In this document: piece by piece, positions 9,649 through 19,846 of the stretch
Layout of the letters: each line of letters begins with the position of its first letter
Position numbering within the stretch: the first letter of the stretch is position 1
Source: Clostridia bacterium
GTDB taxonomy: Bacteria; Bacillota; Clostridia; TANB77; CAG-508
Length of the DNA: 50,128 nt
NCBI GenBank assembly: GCA_022791835.1
Contig: JAAVZW010000006.1
Coordinates: forward strand, 1 to 50,128
Reading direction: 5' to 3'
The notes under the pieces: generated by a model
Databases searched by the model: none
The model's input: only the letters and a program-made list of their open reading frames with translations
Told to the model about the DNA's origin: nothing
Made by a program: the position numbers and the translations under genes

Positions 9649-10683
9649 ATGAAAAAAATTATTAGCATTTTTATTGTTATAGCAATATTAAGTATGATTA
9701 CATTAGTACCAATTAGCCAAGCAGCAGCATTAGATACGATAGATGTAAAAACTAATAAAATAACAGTAAGACCAGGAGAAGAAGTAATATTAACTATCAA
9801 TTTTGGACAAAACTTAGGAGCTTATACATTTAATATAGACTACGATGATGATGTTTTTGATTATGTATCAGTAGACGGAGGAACTACAAATGTAGTAAAC
9901 GATAAAGTTAAGGTAACTTTTTATGATTCAACAGGAGGAACAAATCCTAGAAATAGCATGAGTGCAATATTTAAAGCAAAAGCAGATATAACTACATCAA
10001 ATCCAACAGAATTTACAGTAACAGCAGAAGGATTAGCGAATCCAGATGCATCTGTTCAATTTGACGATATAACAACACCAATAGTTAAAAATCTTACAGT
10101 AGAACCAGAATATATGGATTATACAATAAACTTAGATTATAGTGGAGATATTGAAAAAGGAAAAGAAAAGGCAATGACTCTAAGCTATTCTTCTCCAATG
10201 GGACGTTATTATGAACATGCTAGACTAATAGCAGAAGCTACAGCTCCTACAGGTGCAACTGTACAATTATTAGCTACAGACCAATCAAACTTAGAACATG
10301 ATATTATTCAAAGTGGATGGGGAGATTCACAAGGAAGCAAAATAGGTGGAAAAGATGTAGAACAAATATTACAAACTAGGGCAATTTTTAGTGAAGAAGG
10401 AAACTATACAGTTACATTAAAATTAATAGACAGAGATAACTCAGATAGCATAATAGCAGAAAAACAATTTAATTTTTCTATTTCAGAAGTACAAACACCA
10501 ACTACCCCAGACACAACACCAACTACTCCAGGAACTACAACAGATAATCAAGATGAAGTTATAAAAGAAGCTGAAGAAACACCAAAGAAACTACCAAAAA
10601 CGGGAGTTGACTTATATCTTCCAATTACAGCCATTTTAATTGTTTTGGTTAGTGGATATGTATATTTCAATAAAAAGAAATAA
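9649..10683 (+). CDS. Cohesin-domain protein with LPXTG cell-wall anchor
   Basis: A signal peptide (residues 1-24) is followed by a cohesin domain (about 25-155) with the expected beta-sandwich opening (VRPGEEVILTINFG) and FNIDYDD segment. A second beta-rich domain covers about 160-280, then a Thr/Pro linker. The C-terminus has LPKTG, a hydrophobic helix and a Lys-rich tail, a complete sortase signal. The sortase gene follows. This is a single-cohesin anchoring scaffoldin able to hold a dockerin protein on the wall; both dockerin proteins in this window are candidates. A GGAGG site precedes the ATG. Confidence 0.9.
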   Translation: MKKIISIFIVIAILSMITLVPISQAAALDTIDVKTNKITVRPGEEVILTINFGQNLGAYTFNIDYDDDVFDYVSVDGGTTNVVNDKVKVTFYDSTGGTNPRNSMSAIFKAKADITTSNPTEFTVTAEGLANPDASVQFDDITTPIVKNLTVEPEYMDYTINLDYSGDIEKGKEKAMTLSYSSPMGRYYEHARLIAEATAPTGATVQLLATDQSNLEHDIIQSGWGDSQGSKIGGKDVEQILQTRAIFSEEGNYTVTLKLIDRDNSDSIIAEKQFNFSISEVQTPTTPDTTPTTPGTTTDNQDEVIKEAEETPKKLPKTGVDLYLPITAILIVLVSGYVYFNKKK

Positions 10684-10689
10684 ATAAAA

Positions 10690-10732
10690 ATAAGGTAAAA
10701 TGTATTTTAATTAAAAATATATTTTATCTTAT
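10690..10732 (+). terminator. Long hairpin between the LPXTG protein and sortase
   Basis: ATAAGGTAAAAT plus TATTTT pair with AAAATATATTTTATCTTAT around a short loop. It may partly end the scaffoldin transcript and so lower sortase expression. Confidence 0.6.
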
Positions 10733-10778
10733 TACATAGTTAGAGATTTAAATTTGATGTTAAAAAAGGGGAAAACTA

Positions 10779-11411
10779 ATGAGCAGAAGGACAAAAAGAA
10801 AACAAAAGAAAATTATTAATTATCTCATAGTAGGTACTAGTCTTAGTATTATGTTAGCTTTTGGAATAGAGGAGTATAAAGATAAAAAAATAAGACAGCA
10901 AGAAAATAAAAATATACCATATACAGTACAAAATATAAGTACAACATATAAGCAAGAAGAACAAAAAGAGAAAGAAATGAAAGAATATCCTAAAGAAGAA
11001 ATACCAAAAGAATATAAGGGCTATAGTATTATAGCTAAACTAGAGATACCAAAGATAGAATTGGAAACATTTGTACTAAAGACATATTCAGAGAAATCTT
11101 TAAACATATCCGTAACAAAATTTTGGGGAGCAAATCCAAATCAAATAGGAAATTTTTGTATAGCAGGGCATAATGCTCCAAATAAAAACATGTTTCATAA
11201 TCTAAGGGAATTACAAATAGGAGAAAAACTTTGGCTTATAGACAGAAACGTAGGAAAAGTAGAATATGAGATTTATGATATCTACACTGTATATCCAGAA
11301 GATGTAAAATGTTTATCTCAAGAAACAGAAGGAAGGCGAGAAATAACACTAATTACTTGTACCAACGATTCAAAAAAAAGAATTATTGTAAAGGCGAAAG
11401 AAAAAGAATAA
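10779..11411 (+). CDS. Sortase, class D-like
   Basis: This membrane-bound transpeptidase cleaves LPXTG proteins and joins them to peptidoglycan. One N-terminal transmembrane helix (about residues 14-30) is followed by a charged linker and the sortase beta-barrel. The catalytic triad is visible: His131 in AGHN, Cys194 in TLITC and Arg201. At 210 aa, with a membrane N-terminus and a TLITCT motif, it fits class D. Its likely substrate is the LPKTG cohesin protein just upstream. The next gene starts 15 nt downstream. Confidence 0.9.
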   Translation: MSRRTKRKQKKIINYLIVGTSLSIMLAFGIEEYKDKKIRQQENKNIPYTVQNISTTYKQEEQKEKEMKEYPKEEIPKEYKGYSIIAKLEIPKIELETFVLKTYSEKSLNISVTKFWGANPNQIGNFCIAGHNAPNKNMFHNLRELQIGEKLWLIDRNVGKVEYEIYDIYTVYPEDVKCLSQETEGRREITLITCTNDSKKRIIVKAKEKE

Positions 11412-11425
11412 AGGAGAAGCGGATT

Positions 11426-13663
11426 GTGAAAAAATATATATTTATTATTATATGTGTACTAGGTAGCTTATTACTATATTTACAAGTTAAAGCATCAACA
11501 AAAACGCAAGGCATTGAAAGCTTTCCAGATAGCTATCAGCCATATTTAAGAGAATTAGTAGAAAAGCATCCCAACTGGAAATTTACTGCAATGTATACTA
11601 ACCTAGACTGGAATTATGCTGTAAACCAAGAAAGCATATTTGGTAAGAACTTAGTACCTAAAAACTATGGAGATTCTTGGAAAAATACAACACCAGGTCA
11701 ATATAATGTAGAGGTAGATGCTGGATGGGTAGATAGTTCTAAACAGGCAGTAGAATTTTGTATGGATCCAAGAAACTTTTTAAACGAAGTACGCCTTTTT
11801 CAATTCGAAGGACTTTCCTTTGATACCAATACTAATAACTTAGAAGGAATAGAGAAAATATTATATGGCACAGAATTTTATAATACAAAAGTTTCATACT
11901 TTGATAGCAGTGGAAACACTATTAACATGAATGAAAAATATTCAAATTTAATTCTAAAAGGAGGTCAAATTTCGAAAGTAAGTCCTTACCATCTAGCCTC
12001 ACGTATTAAGCAAGAAGTAGGCCCCTTTTTATCTCATAGTTCAATTAGTGGAAAAGTAGCAGGATTTGAAGGATTATATAACTTCTACAACATAGGAGCA
12101 ACAAGCTCAGCAGAACCTATGGGAGCAATAAAAAAAGGTTTACAATATGCAAGAGACGGAAAAGGAGCCAGTCAAAACATTAAAGATAAGTATTTAATTC
12201 CATGGAATACAAAAGAAAAAGCCATTACAGGAGGAGGTATTTTCATTGGGTCTAGTTATATAAATGTAGGACAAAATACTATATACTTACAAAAATTTGA
12301 TGTAAATGATGATAGAAGTGGCAATTTATTTTCACATCAATATATGACAAATGTACTAGCACCATATAGCGAAGCGAAATCAATATATAATGGATACAAA
12401 AACAGTGGATTATTAGAATTACCAATGACTTTTATAATACCAGTTTATAATAATATGCCTAGCTTAGCAGTAGATAATCCTAATATTAATAAGAATGAAT
12501 TTGTCCAAGATAATACAAAGGTCTACTGTACTGGAAACAATGTAAACATCAGAACAGGACCTTCTACATCTTATGAAATCATTACAACAATAAGTAATCA
12601 ATATAAAATGACAAGAATCCTAAAAGGAAAACAAAATGGAGAAAGATGGGACAAAGTAATATTAGACAATGAAATAGTCGGATATATCTATCAAACTTAT
12701 GTAACAGAAGTTCCAGCAATCGAAATTCAAAAAATAGATATATCTATTGATAATACTACTATCGAAAAAGGAGAAACAAAGCAATTAAAAATAGAAATTC
12801 AGCCAAAAGAAGCAGAAAATCACAAAATAGAGTTCACATCGAGCAATCCTAATATTGTAACAGTTGACGAAAAAGGAAATTTAAAAGCTATTCACTCTGG
12901 TAGTAGCATAATAACTGTAAAAGCCACAGAAAATAATGTACAAAATCAAATAGAAATACATGTTCATAGTAAAGTAACAGGCATAACCTTAGACCAAGAT
13001 AAAATATATATGCAAGTAGGAGATGTATTTCAAATTAATGCCTATATAGAACCAGAAGATGCGAGTGAACCATCCTTTGTATATGAAAGTAGTAACATGC
13101 AAATAGCAGAAATCCAACAAAAAGGAGTTATTACCGCAAAACAAATAGGAGAAACAGATATAATAACAGTATCCAAGGAAAATCCTAATATAAGAGCAAT
13201 ATGTAAGGTATTTGTAGTAAGAAAAATGGAAGACACAGAAATACATTTTGATAGTTCTTTAACTGTAAATAGCCTAGAAATAAGTGGAATAGACTATGAT
13301 GAAAACATAGTAGCAAATATCAAAGACAAAATCACAACAGATTTAGAAATTGAAATAGTAAATTATGAAAAACAAATTTTACAAGATACAGATAAAATAG
13401 GAACAGGAAGTAAGATACGAATCAAAGAAGATGAAAAAATATTAAGAGAATATCAAATTATTATTTATGGAGATGCCAATGGAGATGGAAAAATTAATAG
13501 TATAGACTTACTTATATTACAACGACATATACTAGAAATAGAAACAATAGAACCAATATTTAAGAAAGCATGTAATATTAATAAAAACGGCAAAAAACCA
13601 ACATCAGTAGACTTATTGTTAATTCAAAGGCATATCTTGGGATTTCAAATAATAGAACAATAG
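11426..13663 (+). CDS. Secreted glucosaminidase with SH3, Ig-like and dockerin domains
   Basis: The GTG at 11426 follows AAAGGAG and opens a signal peptide (KKYIFIIICVLGSLLLYL). Residues about 30-340 form an N-acetylglucosaminidase-like domain related to LytD/GH73 proteins, with PYHLASRIKQEVG and GLYNFYNIGA segments. An SH3 domain (YCTGNNVNIRTGPSTSYE, near 370) comes next, then two bacterial Ig-like (BIG2) domains and a final dockerin with GDANGDGKINSIDLLILQ and a weaker second repeat whose Ca loop is degenerate (NINKNGKKPTS). A peptidoglycan-cleaving enzyme with a dockerin, next to cohesins, suggests cohesin-tethered wall remodelling rather than cellulose degradation. Confidence 0.87.
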   Translation: MKKYIFIIICVLGSLLLYLQVKASTKTQGIESFPDSYQPYLRELVEKHPNWKFTAMYTNLDWNYAVNQESIFGKNLVPKNYGDSWKNTTPGQYNVEVDAGWVDSSKQAVEFCMDPRNFLNEVRLFQFEGLSFDTNTNNLEGIEKILYGTEFYNTKVSYFDSSGNTINMNEKYSNLILKGGQISKVSPYHLASRIKQEVGPFLSHSSISGKVAGFEGLYNFYNIGATSSAEPMGAIKKGLQYARDGKGASQNIKDKYLIPWNTKEKAITGGGIFIGSSYINVGQNTIYLQKFDVNDDRSGNLFSHQYMTNVLAPYSEAKSIYNGYKNSGLLELPMTFIIPVYNNMPSLAVDNPNINKNEFVQDNTKVYCTGNNVNIRTGPSTSYEIITTISNQYKMTRILKGKQNGERWDKVILDNEIVGYIYQTYVTEVPAIEIQKIDISIDNTTIEKGETKQLKIEIQPKEAENHKIEFTSSNPNIVTVDEKGNLKAIHSGSSIITVKATENNVQNQIEIHVHSKVTGITLDQDKIYMQVGDVFQINAYIEPEDASEPSFVYESSNMQIAEIQQKGVITAKQIGETDIITVSKENPNIRAICKVFVVRKMEDTEIHFDSSLTVNSLEISGIDYDENIVANIKDKITTDLEIEIVNYEKQILQDTDKIGTGSKIRIKEDEKILREYQIIIYGDANGDGKINSIDLLILQRHILEIETIEPIFKKACNINKNGKKPTSVDLLLIQRHILGFQIIEQ

Positions 13664-13678
13664 CAAAGGAGAAAATTT

Positions 13679-14938
13679 ATGCTAAAAAAGATAACTTTAA
13701 CTATGTTAATTTTTATTGCTAGCTGTAGCCTTTTGGGAAATGTAATTCTTGCAAGTGAAAATGCAACAGTTTATTTATCGAGTAATAAAAAAGAAGCGAA
13801 TAAGGATGAAGAAATAGAAATAACAGTTAATATACAAAATACTAAAACAGCAGCTTGCAATATTGCCGTATATTTTGAAGAAACAAAAGTAGAATTTATT
13901 TCAGATATAGAAAATACAAATCTAGTTGAAAATAAAGTTAATTTTGTTTGGTTCGACCAATTAGGTGGAGAAGGAGCAAAAGAAGGAGAAATAGTAACTT
14001 TTAAATTTAGAGCAAAAGAAGATGGACTAGTAACTTTCACAGTAAATGGGGAATTCTATAATCAAAAAGGGCAACTAATAGAAACAGATTTTAAGGAAGA
14101 ACAAGTTCAAATCGGAAAACCAGAGATAGATTTACAAAATCAACTACAAGAAGAACAAGGTAGCAATCCAGAAACAAGTAATTGCAATTTGAAAACATTA
14201 AGAGTTGATGCACAAGGTTTAACACCAACCTTTGAACCCCAAATAGAAGAATATTATTTAGTTGTTCCAAATAGTATTCAATCAGTCGATGTTTTAGCTG
14301 TTAGTGATAATCCAAATGCAATTGTAGATATAAAAGGAAACACAGATTTAAAAGAGAAAATAAACGATATTAAAATACAAGTAACATCTGCTGATAAAAC
14401 AAAAAGCAAAGTTTATACAATACACGTTAGCAAAACAGATAATGTAGAAATAGCCAATACAAATTTAGAAATCTTAGCGATTGAAAATGTTTTACTAAAT
14501 CCACCATTTGAAGCCTTGCAAACAAACTATAAAGTAGAAGTATCAAATGAAACAGAAAATCTTAATATATTTGCTGTACCCGAAAATGAGAAAGCAACAG
14601 TAGAAATTAATGGAAAAGATAATTTGAAAGAAGGTAACAATTTAGTAACTGTTGTAGTCAAAGCACAAGACAAAATTACTACCAAAACTTACAGAATTAA
14701 TGTAAATAGAAGAAACTTAGAAGAAGAGAAAAAATACCAAGAAGAAAAAGAAAAACAAAAAGAAGAACTAGAAAATGCATATAAAATAGAAAAGACTTCT
14801 GCAACTATTGATAATTCACAAGAACAATCAATAAAAAATCAAAAATTTCCATACAAAACAATTGCTATTTTAACAATTGGCGTATTGATAATAGCCTTAA
14901 TAGTATGGGGAATAGTTTGGAGAATAAAGAAAAGATAA
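13679..14938 (+). CDS. Membrane-anchored cohesin protein with cadherin-like repeats
   Basis: A signal peptide (residues 1-25) is followed by a cohesin domain (about 27-150; ATVYLSSNKKEANKDEEIEITV). Two cadherin-like beta-sandwich domains of the Cadherin_like/DUF type follow, each ending in a KTYRINV- or KVYTIHV-like strand. A charged coiled linker leads to a C-terminal transmembrane helix (about 395-415) with a Lys/Arg tail. There is no LPXTG, so it stays in the membrane. It starts 15 nt after the dockerin glucosaminidase, in the same operon, and is the obvious partner for that dockerin. Confidence 0.87.
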   Translation: MLKKITLTMLIFIASCSLLGNVILASENATVYLSSNKKEANKDEEIEITVNIQNTKTAACNIAVYFEETKVEFISDIENTNLVENKVNFVWFDQLGGEGAKEGEIVTFKFRAKEDGLVTFTVNGEFYNQKGQLIETDFKEEQVQIGKPEIDLQNQLQEEQGSNPETSNCNLKTLRVDAQGLTPTFEPQIEEYYLVVPNSIQSVDVLAVSDNPNAIVDIKGNTDLKEKINDIKIQVTSADKTKSKVYTIHVSKTDNVEIANTNLEILAIENVLLNPPFEALQTNYKVEVSNETENLNIFAVPENEKATVEINGKDNLKEGNNLVTVVVKAQDKITTKTYRINVNRRNLEEEKKYQEEKEKQKEELENAYKIEKTSATIDNSQEQSIKNQKFPYKTIAILTIGVLIIALIVWGIVWRIKKR

Positions 14939-14950
14939 TTTAAAATTATA

Positions 14951-14981
14951 AATCATTACCAAAACGCGTGCCTGTGTAGTG
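14951..14981 (+). repeat. Right-end remnant of the 138-nt palindromic repeat
   Basis: The string around AAAACGCGTGCCTGTGTAG matches the right end of the repeats at 46861-46998 and 49987-50125 (AAAACGCTTGCCTGTGTAG) with one mismatch. The rest of the element is missing. Confidence 0.6.
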
Positions 14982-15021
14982 GCAATTGACGAAACTTTTT
15001 ACTAAAAATTTCGCTAAATTC

Positions 15022-15050
15022 TTGTAATTTACCATATTTTAATATATAAT
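15022..15050 (+). promoter_or_regulatory. Sigma-A promoter for hisS
   Basis: TTGTAA (15022-15027), 17 nt, TATAAT (15045-15050). The leader is under 40 nt, too short for a T-box riboswitch. Confidence 0.6.
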
Positions 15051-15086
15051 AATAAAACACATTATTATAAAAAAGGAGACCCAAAA

Positions 15087-16409
15087 ATGGAAAGTAGAAG
15101 AGTGGAACCAAGAACATTGCCAGGATTTATGGAATTACTTCCTAATGAACAGATTGAATTTAATGAAATAAAAGAGAAAATACAAAAATCATATGAGAAA
15201 TTTGGATTTTTACCACTAGATACACCAGTAATAGAAAGTTCAGAAGTTTTGCTTGCAAAAGCAGGTGGTGAGACAGAAAGACAAATCTATCGATTTAGTA
15301 AAGGAGATAGTGATTTAAGCCTTAGATTTGACCTAACTGTTCCTCTTGCAAAATTTGTTTCAGCCAACTATGGCGAATTAAGCTTTCCATTTAGAAGATA
15401 TCAAATAGGCAAAGTATATAGAGGAGAAAAAGCACAAGCAGGACGTTTTCGTGAATTTTATCAATGTGATATTGATATAATAGGCGATGGCTCTTTAAGT
15501 ATAATGCATGATGCAGAACTTCCAAATGTTATATACGAAACATTTAAAACATTAGGATTTGAAGATTTTACAATATGTATAAATAATAGAAAAATCCTAA
15601 ACGGATTATTTAAATCACTTGGACTAAGCAAGAATAGTACTGATATTCTAAGAATAATAGATAAAATAGAAAAAATCGGTAGAGATAGTGTAAAAAAAGA
15701 GTTACAAGAAATAAATGTAGAAGAGCAGAAAATAGACAAAATATTAGAATTTATAGAAATAAGTGGAACATCTGACGAAAAAATAGAAGCACTAAAAGCT
15801 TTTGGCATAACAGACGAAACCTTTATGAAAGGAGTAGAAGAACTAGAACAAGTTATATGCTCAATAAGAACACACAGAATGCCAGAAAAGAATTTTACAG
15901 TAGACTTGAGTATAGCAAGAGGTTTAGATTACTATACAGGTACAGTATATGAAACCTTCATAGAAAATCACAAAAACATAGGTAGTGTATGTTCAGGAGG
16001 AAGGTACGAAAACCTAGCAGAATATTACACAGACAAAAAACTACCAGGAGTTGGCATTTCAATTGGACTATCAAGATTTTTCTATCAGGCAAAAAGAGAG
16101 AATATACTAAAAGCAAAAAAAAATGCAGTAGCAAAAGTTTTAGTAGTTCCAATGACAAACGAAGAAATGGAATACTCTTCAGAAGTTGCAAAAAAACTTA
16201 GAGACCAAGGAATTAATACAGAACAATTCCTAGAAGATAAAAAATTAAAAGCAAAATTCAAATATGCAGATAAACTAAATATACCATACATAATTGTAAT
16301 TGGACAAGAAGAGGCAAAGAATAGAACAGTTACTTTAAAAAACATGCAAACAGGAGAACAAGAAACAACGGATTTAAGCAAATTAATTTCAAAGATAAAG
16401 GAAGTGTAA
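15087..16409 (+). CDS. hisS: Histidyl-tRNA synthetase
   Basis: This class II synthetase charges tRNA-His. Motif 2 is seen in RYQIGKVYRGEKAQAGRFREF, and the histidine-specific ARGLDYYTGTVYE and GGRYENL segments lie near residues 275 and 310. An anticodon-binding domain fills the last 90 residues. At 440 aa it is slightly longer than usual but complete. The AIB domain and HisA motifs favour HisS over the paralog HisZ, as does its place before pheST. It is uninterrupted and has no CGG codon. Confidence 0.93.
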   Translation: MESRRVEPRTLPGFMELLPNEQIEFNEIKEKIQKSYEKFGFLPLDTPVIESSEVLLAKAGGETERQIYRFSKGDSDLSLRFDLTVPLAKFVSANYGELSFPFRRYQIGKVYRGEKAQAGRFREFYQCDIDIIGDGSLSIMHDAELPNVIYETFKTLGFEDFTICINNRKILNGLFKSLGLSKNSTDILRIIDKIEKIGRDSVKKELQEINVEEQKIDKILEFIEISGTSDEKIEALKAFGITDETFMKGVEELEQVICSIRTHRMPEKNFTVDLSIARGLDYYTGTVYETFIENHKNIGSVCSGGRYENLAEYYTDKKLPGVGISIGLSRFFYQAKRENILKAKKNAVAKVLVVPMTNEEMEYSSEVAKKLRDQGINTEQFLEDKKLKAKFKYADKLNIPYIIVIGQEEAKNRTVTLKNMQTGEQETTDLSKLISKIKEV

Positions 16410-16413
16410 ACAC

Positions 16414-17443
16414 ATGAAAGAAAAACTAGCCAGAATCGAATTAGAAGCCAAACAGGCACTACAAAAAACAATAGACAAACAAGCACTAAATGAAATAAAA
16501 ATAAAATATCTAGGTAAAAAAAGTGAACTATCAAACCTATTAAAAGAAATGGCAAACTTATCAAAAGAAGAAAGACCAATAATAGGAAATCTTGCAAATA
16601 CAATAAGAAAGACAATAGAAGAAGAAGTAAATAAAAAAGAAGCGGAGTTAGAACAAATAATTCTAAAACAAAAACTTGAAAATGAAAAAATAGATATAAC
16701 ATTGCCAAGTACAAAAATAAAAAAAGGCTCAAAACATCCAGTAAATAGCGTGATAGAAGAAATAGAAGACTTATTTGTTTCAATGGGCTACACAGTAGAA
16801 ACAGGACCAGAACTAGAAACAGATAAATTTTGCTTTGAACTATTAAATTTACCACAAGGACACCCTGCAAGAGATATGCAAGATAGTTTCTACATAACAG
16901 AAGAATATTTACTAAGAACACAAACATCAGCAGTACAAGCAAGAACAATGCTAGCAAATCAAGAAAAAACACCAATAAGAATGATATGCCCACGGAAAAA
17001 CATATAGAAGAGAAGACGATGCAACACATTCACATCAATTTACACAAGCAGAAGGCCTAGTGATAGACAAAAATATATCATTAGCAGATTTGAAAGGCAC
17101 ACTAGAAATATTTGCAAAAAGAATAATAGGAGAGAACTCAAAGTTAAGATTTCGACCTAGCTACTTCCCGTTTACAGAACCATCATATGAAGTTGATGTA
17201 TCATGCTTTAAATGTGGAGGAAAAGGCTGTAATCTATGCAAACAAACAGGGTGGATAGAAATATTAGGCTCAGGAATGGTACATCCAAATGTACTAAAAA
17301 TGTGTGGATATGATCCAGACAAATATTCAGGATTTGCATTTGGCGTAGGACTAGAAAGAATAGCAATGTTCAAATATGGCATACCAGACATGCGCTATTT
17401 ATATGCAAATGACATTAGATTTTTAAGCCAATTTGACAGATAG
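16414..17443 (+). CDS. pheS: Phenylalanyl-tRNA synthetase alpha subunit, one +1 CGG shift
   Basis: With PheT this class II subunit charges tRNA-Phe. An N-terminal coiled coil (about 1-80) is followed by the catalytic core with [12 protein letters not shown] and [12 protein letters not shown]. After codon 193 the frame meets CGG (C at 16993). Skipping C yields [17 protein letters not shown], the conserved motif 2 region; the naive frame stops six codons later. The downstream part carries motif 3 ([13 protein letters not shown]) and an extra CFKCGG..C..C knot usual in clostridial PheS. The corrected length is 342 aa. The start is 4 nt after hisS; pheT follows after 11 nt. Confidence 0.95.
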
Positions 17444-17454
17444 GAGAAAATAAT

Positions 17455-19827
17455 ATGAAACTAAGTAAAAACTTTGTAAAAGACTATGTAGATATAGATG
17501 TAGATATAAAAACACTTGCAGAAAATATGACAAATGTTGGCAATGAATATGATTCAGCACGGAAAACTTATTACAGCAACAGGACTTACTATTCGGAGAA
17601 GTAAAAACATGTGAAATGCATCCAGATTCTGACCATTTACATATATGCACAGTAGATGTACGGAAAAGAAATACTAAATATAGTATGCGGAGCACCAAAT
17701 GTAAAAGCAGGACAAAAAGTAATAGTTGCCTTATCAGGAGCAGAACTTCCAGGGGGCATAAAAATAAAAAAAGGAATGATAAGAGGTCAAGAATCAAATG
17801 GAATGATATGTTCACTATCAGAATTAGGAATAGACAGCAAATTCCAAAGCGAAGAAGACAAAAAAGGAATACATATTTTAGCAAACGATGCAAAACCAGG
17901 AGAAGACCCAGTAAAATACATGGGATTAGATGATGAAGTAATAGATTTCGAGCTAACTGCTAATAGAGGAGACCTACTTAGTATATTAGGCATGGCATAT
18001 GAAATAGGAGCAATCTATGGAAAAAAGGTAAGAGAAATAGACCTAAATCATAAAGAAGAAAAAGAAAATATAAACGATAATTTCAAACTAGACATAAAAA
18101 CAGAAAACTGTCAGCTATTCTTAGCAAAAAAAGCACTAAATGTAGAAATAAAAGAAAGTCCAGACTTTATTAAAAACAGACTACTTGCAAGTGGGATAAG
18201 ACCAATAAATAATGTAGTAGATATAAGTAATTATGTAATGTTAGAAACAGGGCAACCACTACATTTCTATGATGCAGATAGACTAGGAAATAAAATAGAA
18301 GTAAGAATGGCAGAAAAAGGAGAAAAACTCACAACACTAGATGAAGTAGAAAGAATATTAAGCGAAGATGATATAGTTATCTCAGACGGAAAAAAAGCAA
18401 TAGGTTTAGCAGGAGTAATGGGAGGATTAGAAACAGAAATTGAGCCTAATACAAAAAACGTAGTAATAGAATCTGCAATTTTTGATGGAGTAAAAGTAAG
18501 GCTAACATCAAAGAAAATAGTAAGAAGCGAAGCAAGTAACCGTTTTGAAAAAGGGTTAGACCCAAATAGAACATATATGGCAGTTGAAAGAGCTTGCACA
18601 TTACTTGAAAAATATGCAGGAGCAAAAATATTATCAGGAACATCAATTTATGATAAAACAAACAAAGAAGACAAAGAAATAACAATAGCACTAAAAAAGA
18701 TAAATCGCATATTAGGTTCAAACATAGCCTTAAAAGAAGCAATAGAAGTATTTGAAAAACTAGGTTTCAAAACAAAGACCAAAGGCGAAGAAATAACAGT
18801 AATAGTACCTAGAAGAAGAATCGATATAAGCATAGAAGAAGATCTAATAGAAGAAGTAGGACGAATATATGGAGTAAACAACATAGAAGGAAAACTTCCA
18901 GAAGTACCAACAGTTCCAGGAAACTTTGATAGACCATTAAGAGCCTTAAGAAATAAGATGATTTCACTAGGTCTAAATGAAACACTATCATACATACTAA
19001 TAAGTGACAAAGAATCAAAAAAATTCACATCAGACCAATTTGAAGAAGTACGTTTATTAGACCCAATGAGTGAAGACAGAAACACATTAAGATACACACT
19101 AATAACATCATTATACAAAATATATGAATACAATATGGCACATGGAAATAGAGACATATCAATCTTCGAAATAGGAAAAACCTTCTTTAAAAAAGGAGAA
19201 GATTATGGAGAAGAGCAAAAACTATGTATGCTGATGACAGGCGAATTTTATACAGGAATTAACGAAAAAAGAAATGTAGACTTCTACATAATAAAAGGAG
19301 TAGTAGAAGAACTATTAAATAGCCAAGGATATGAAGGAAGATACAGCTTTGTAGAACCAAAAGACTTGCCAAAAGAATTCCACCCAGGTCAAACAGCAGA
19401 CATAATAGTAAATGGCAAAAAAGTAGGAATAATAGGAAAACTACACCCAGAAGTAACAAAAGAAAACATATATACCTGTGAAATAAATTTAGATAAACTA
19501 TCAGAAATAAAAACAGGTAAACCAAAATACAAAGAAATATCAAAATTCCCTAGCGTAAAAAAAGACATAGCATTAGTAGTAGACAAAAACATACAAGCAG
19601 AAACACTAGCAAAATCAATAAAAAAAGCATGTGGAAACACACTAAAAGAAATAGAGATATTTGATGTATATGAAGGAAAAGGTATAGAAGAAACAAAGAA
19701 AAGCCTAGCTTACTCCCTAACCTTCAGCTCGCAAGACAAAACTTTAACAGACGAAGAAATAAACCCACTACTAGAAAAAATTGTAACTCAAACATCAAAA
19801 GACTTCGGAGCAAGATTGAGAGAATAA
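17455..19827 (+). CDS. pheT: Phenylalanyl-tRNA synthetase beta subunit, three +1 CGG shifts
   Basis: The beta subunit holds the editing and tRNA-binding domains. In-frame CGG is met after codons 35, 46 and 68 (C at 17560, 17594, 17661); skipping each C gives GKLITATG, GEVKTCEMHPDSDHLHICTV and GKEILNIVCGAPNVKAGQ, the expected EMAP-like tRNA-binding domain. Downstream come B3/B4 (editing), B5 and the ferredoxin-fold anticodon-binding domain, all intact. The corrected length is 789 aa, normal for PheT. All three sites fall within the first 70 codons and none in the remaining 720. A naive call would start wrongly near 17656 and lose the N-terminus. Confidence 0.95.
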
Positions 19828-19846
19828 AACTAGGAGGAAATAATAA

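Noticed and set aside
11309..11425. Upstream extension of the glucosaminidase into the sortase gene
   Set aside because: The extension is a basic shadow of the sortase 3' end; the GTG at 11426 has a ribosome site and opens a signal peptide.
14939..15086. T-box riboswitch before hisS
   Set aside because: The leader after the promoter is under 40 nt and no TGGNACC T-box motif is present.
16085..17029. Long minus-strand ORF opposite hisS/pheS (also 44778-45794)
   Set aside because: Leu/Phe/Cys-rich antisense shadows of A-rich coding sequence, with no ribosome site or family match.
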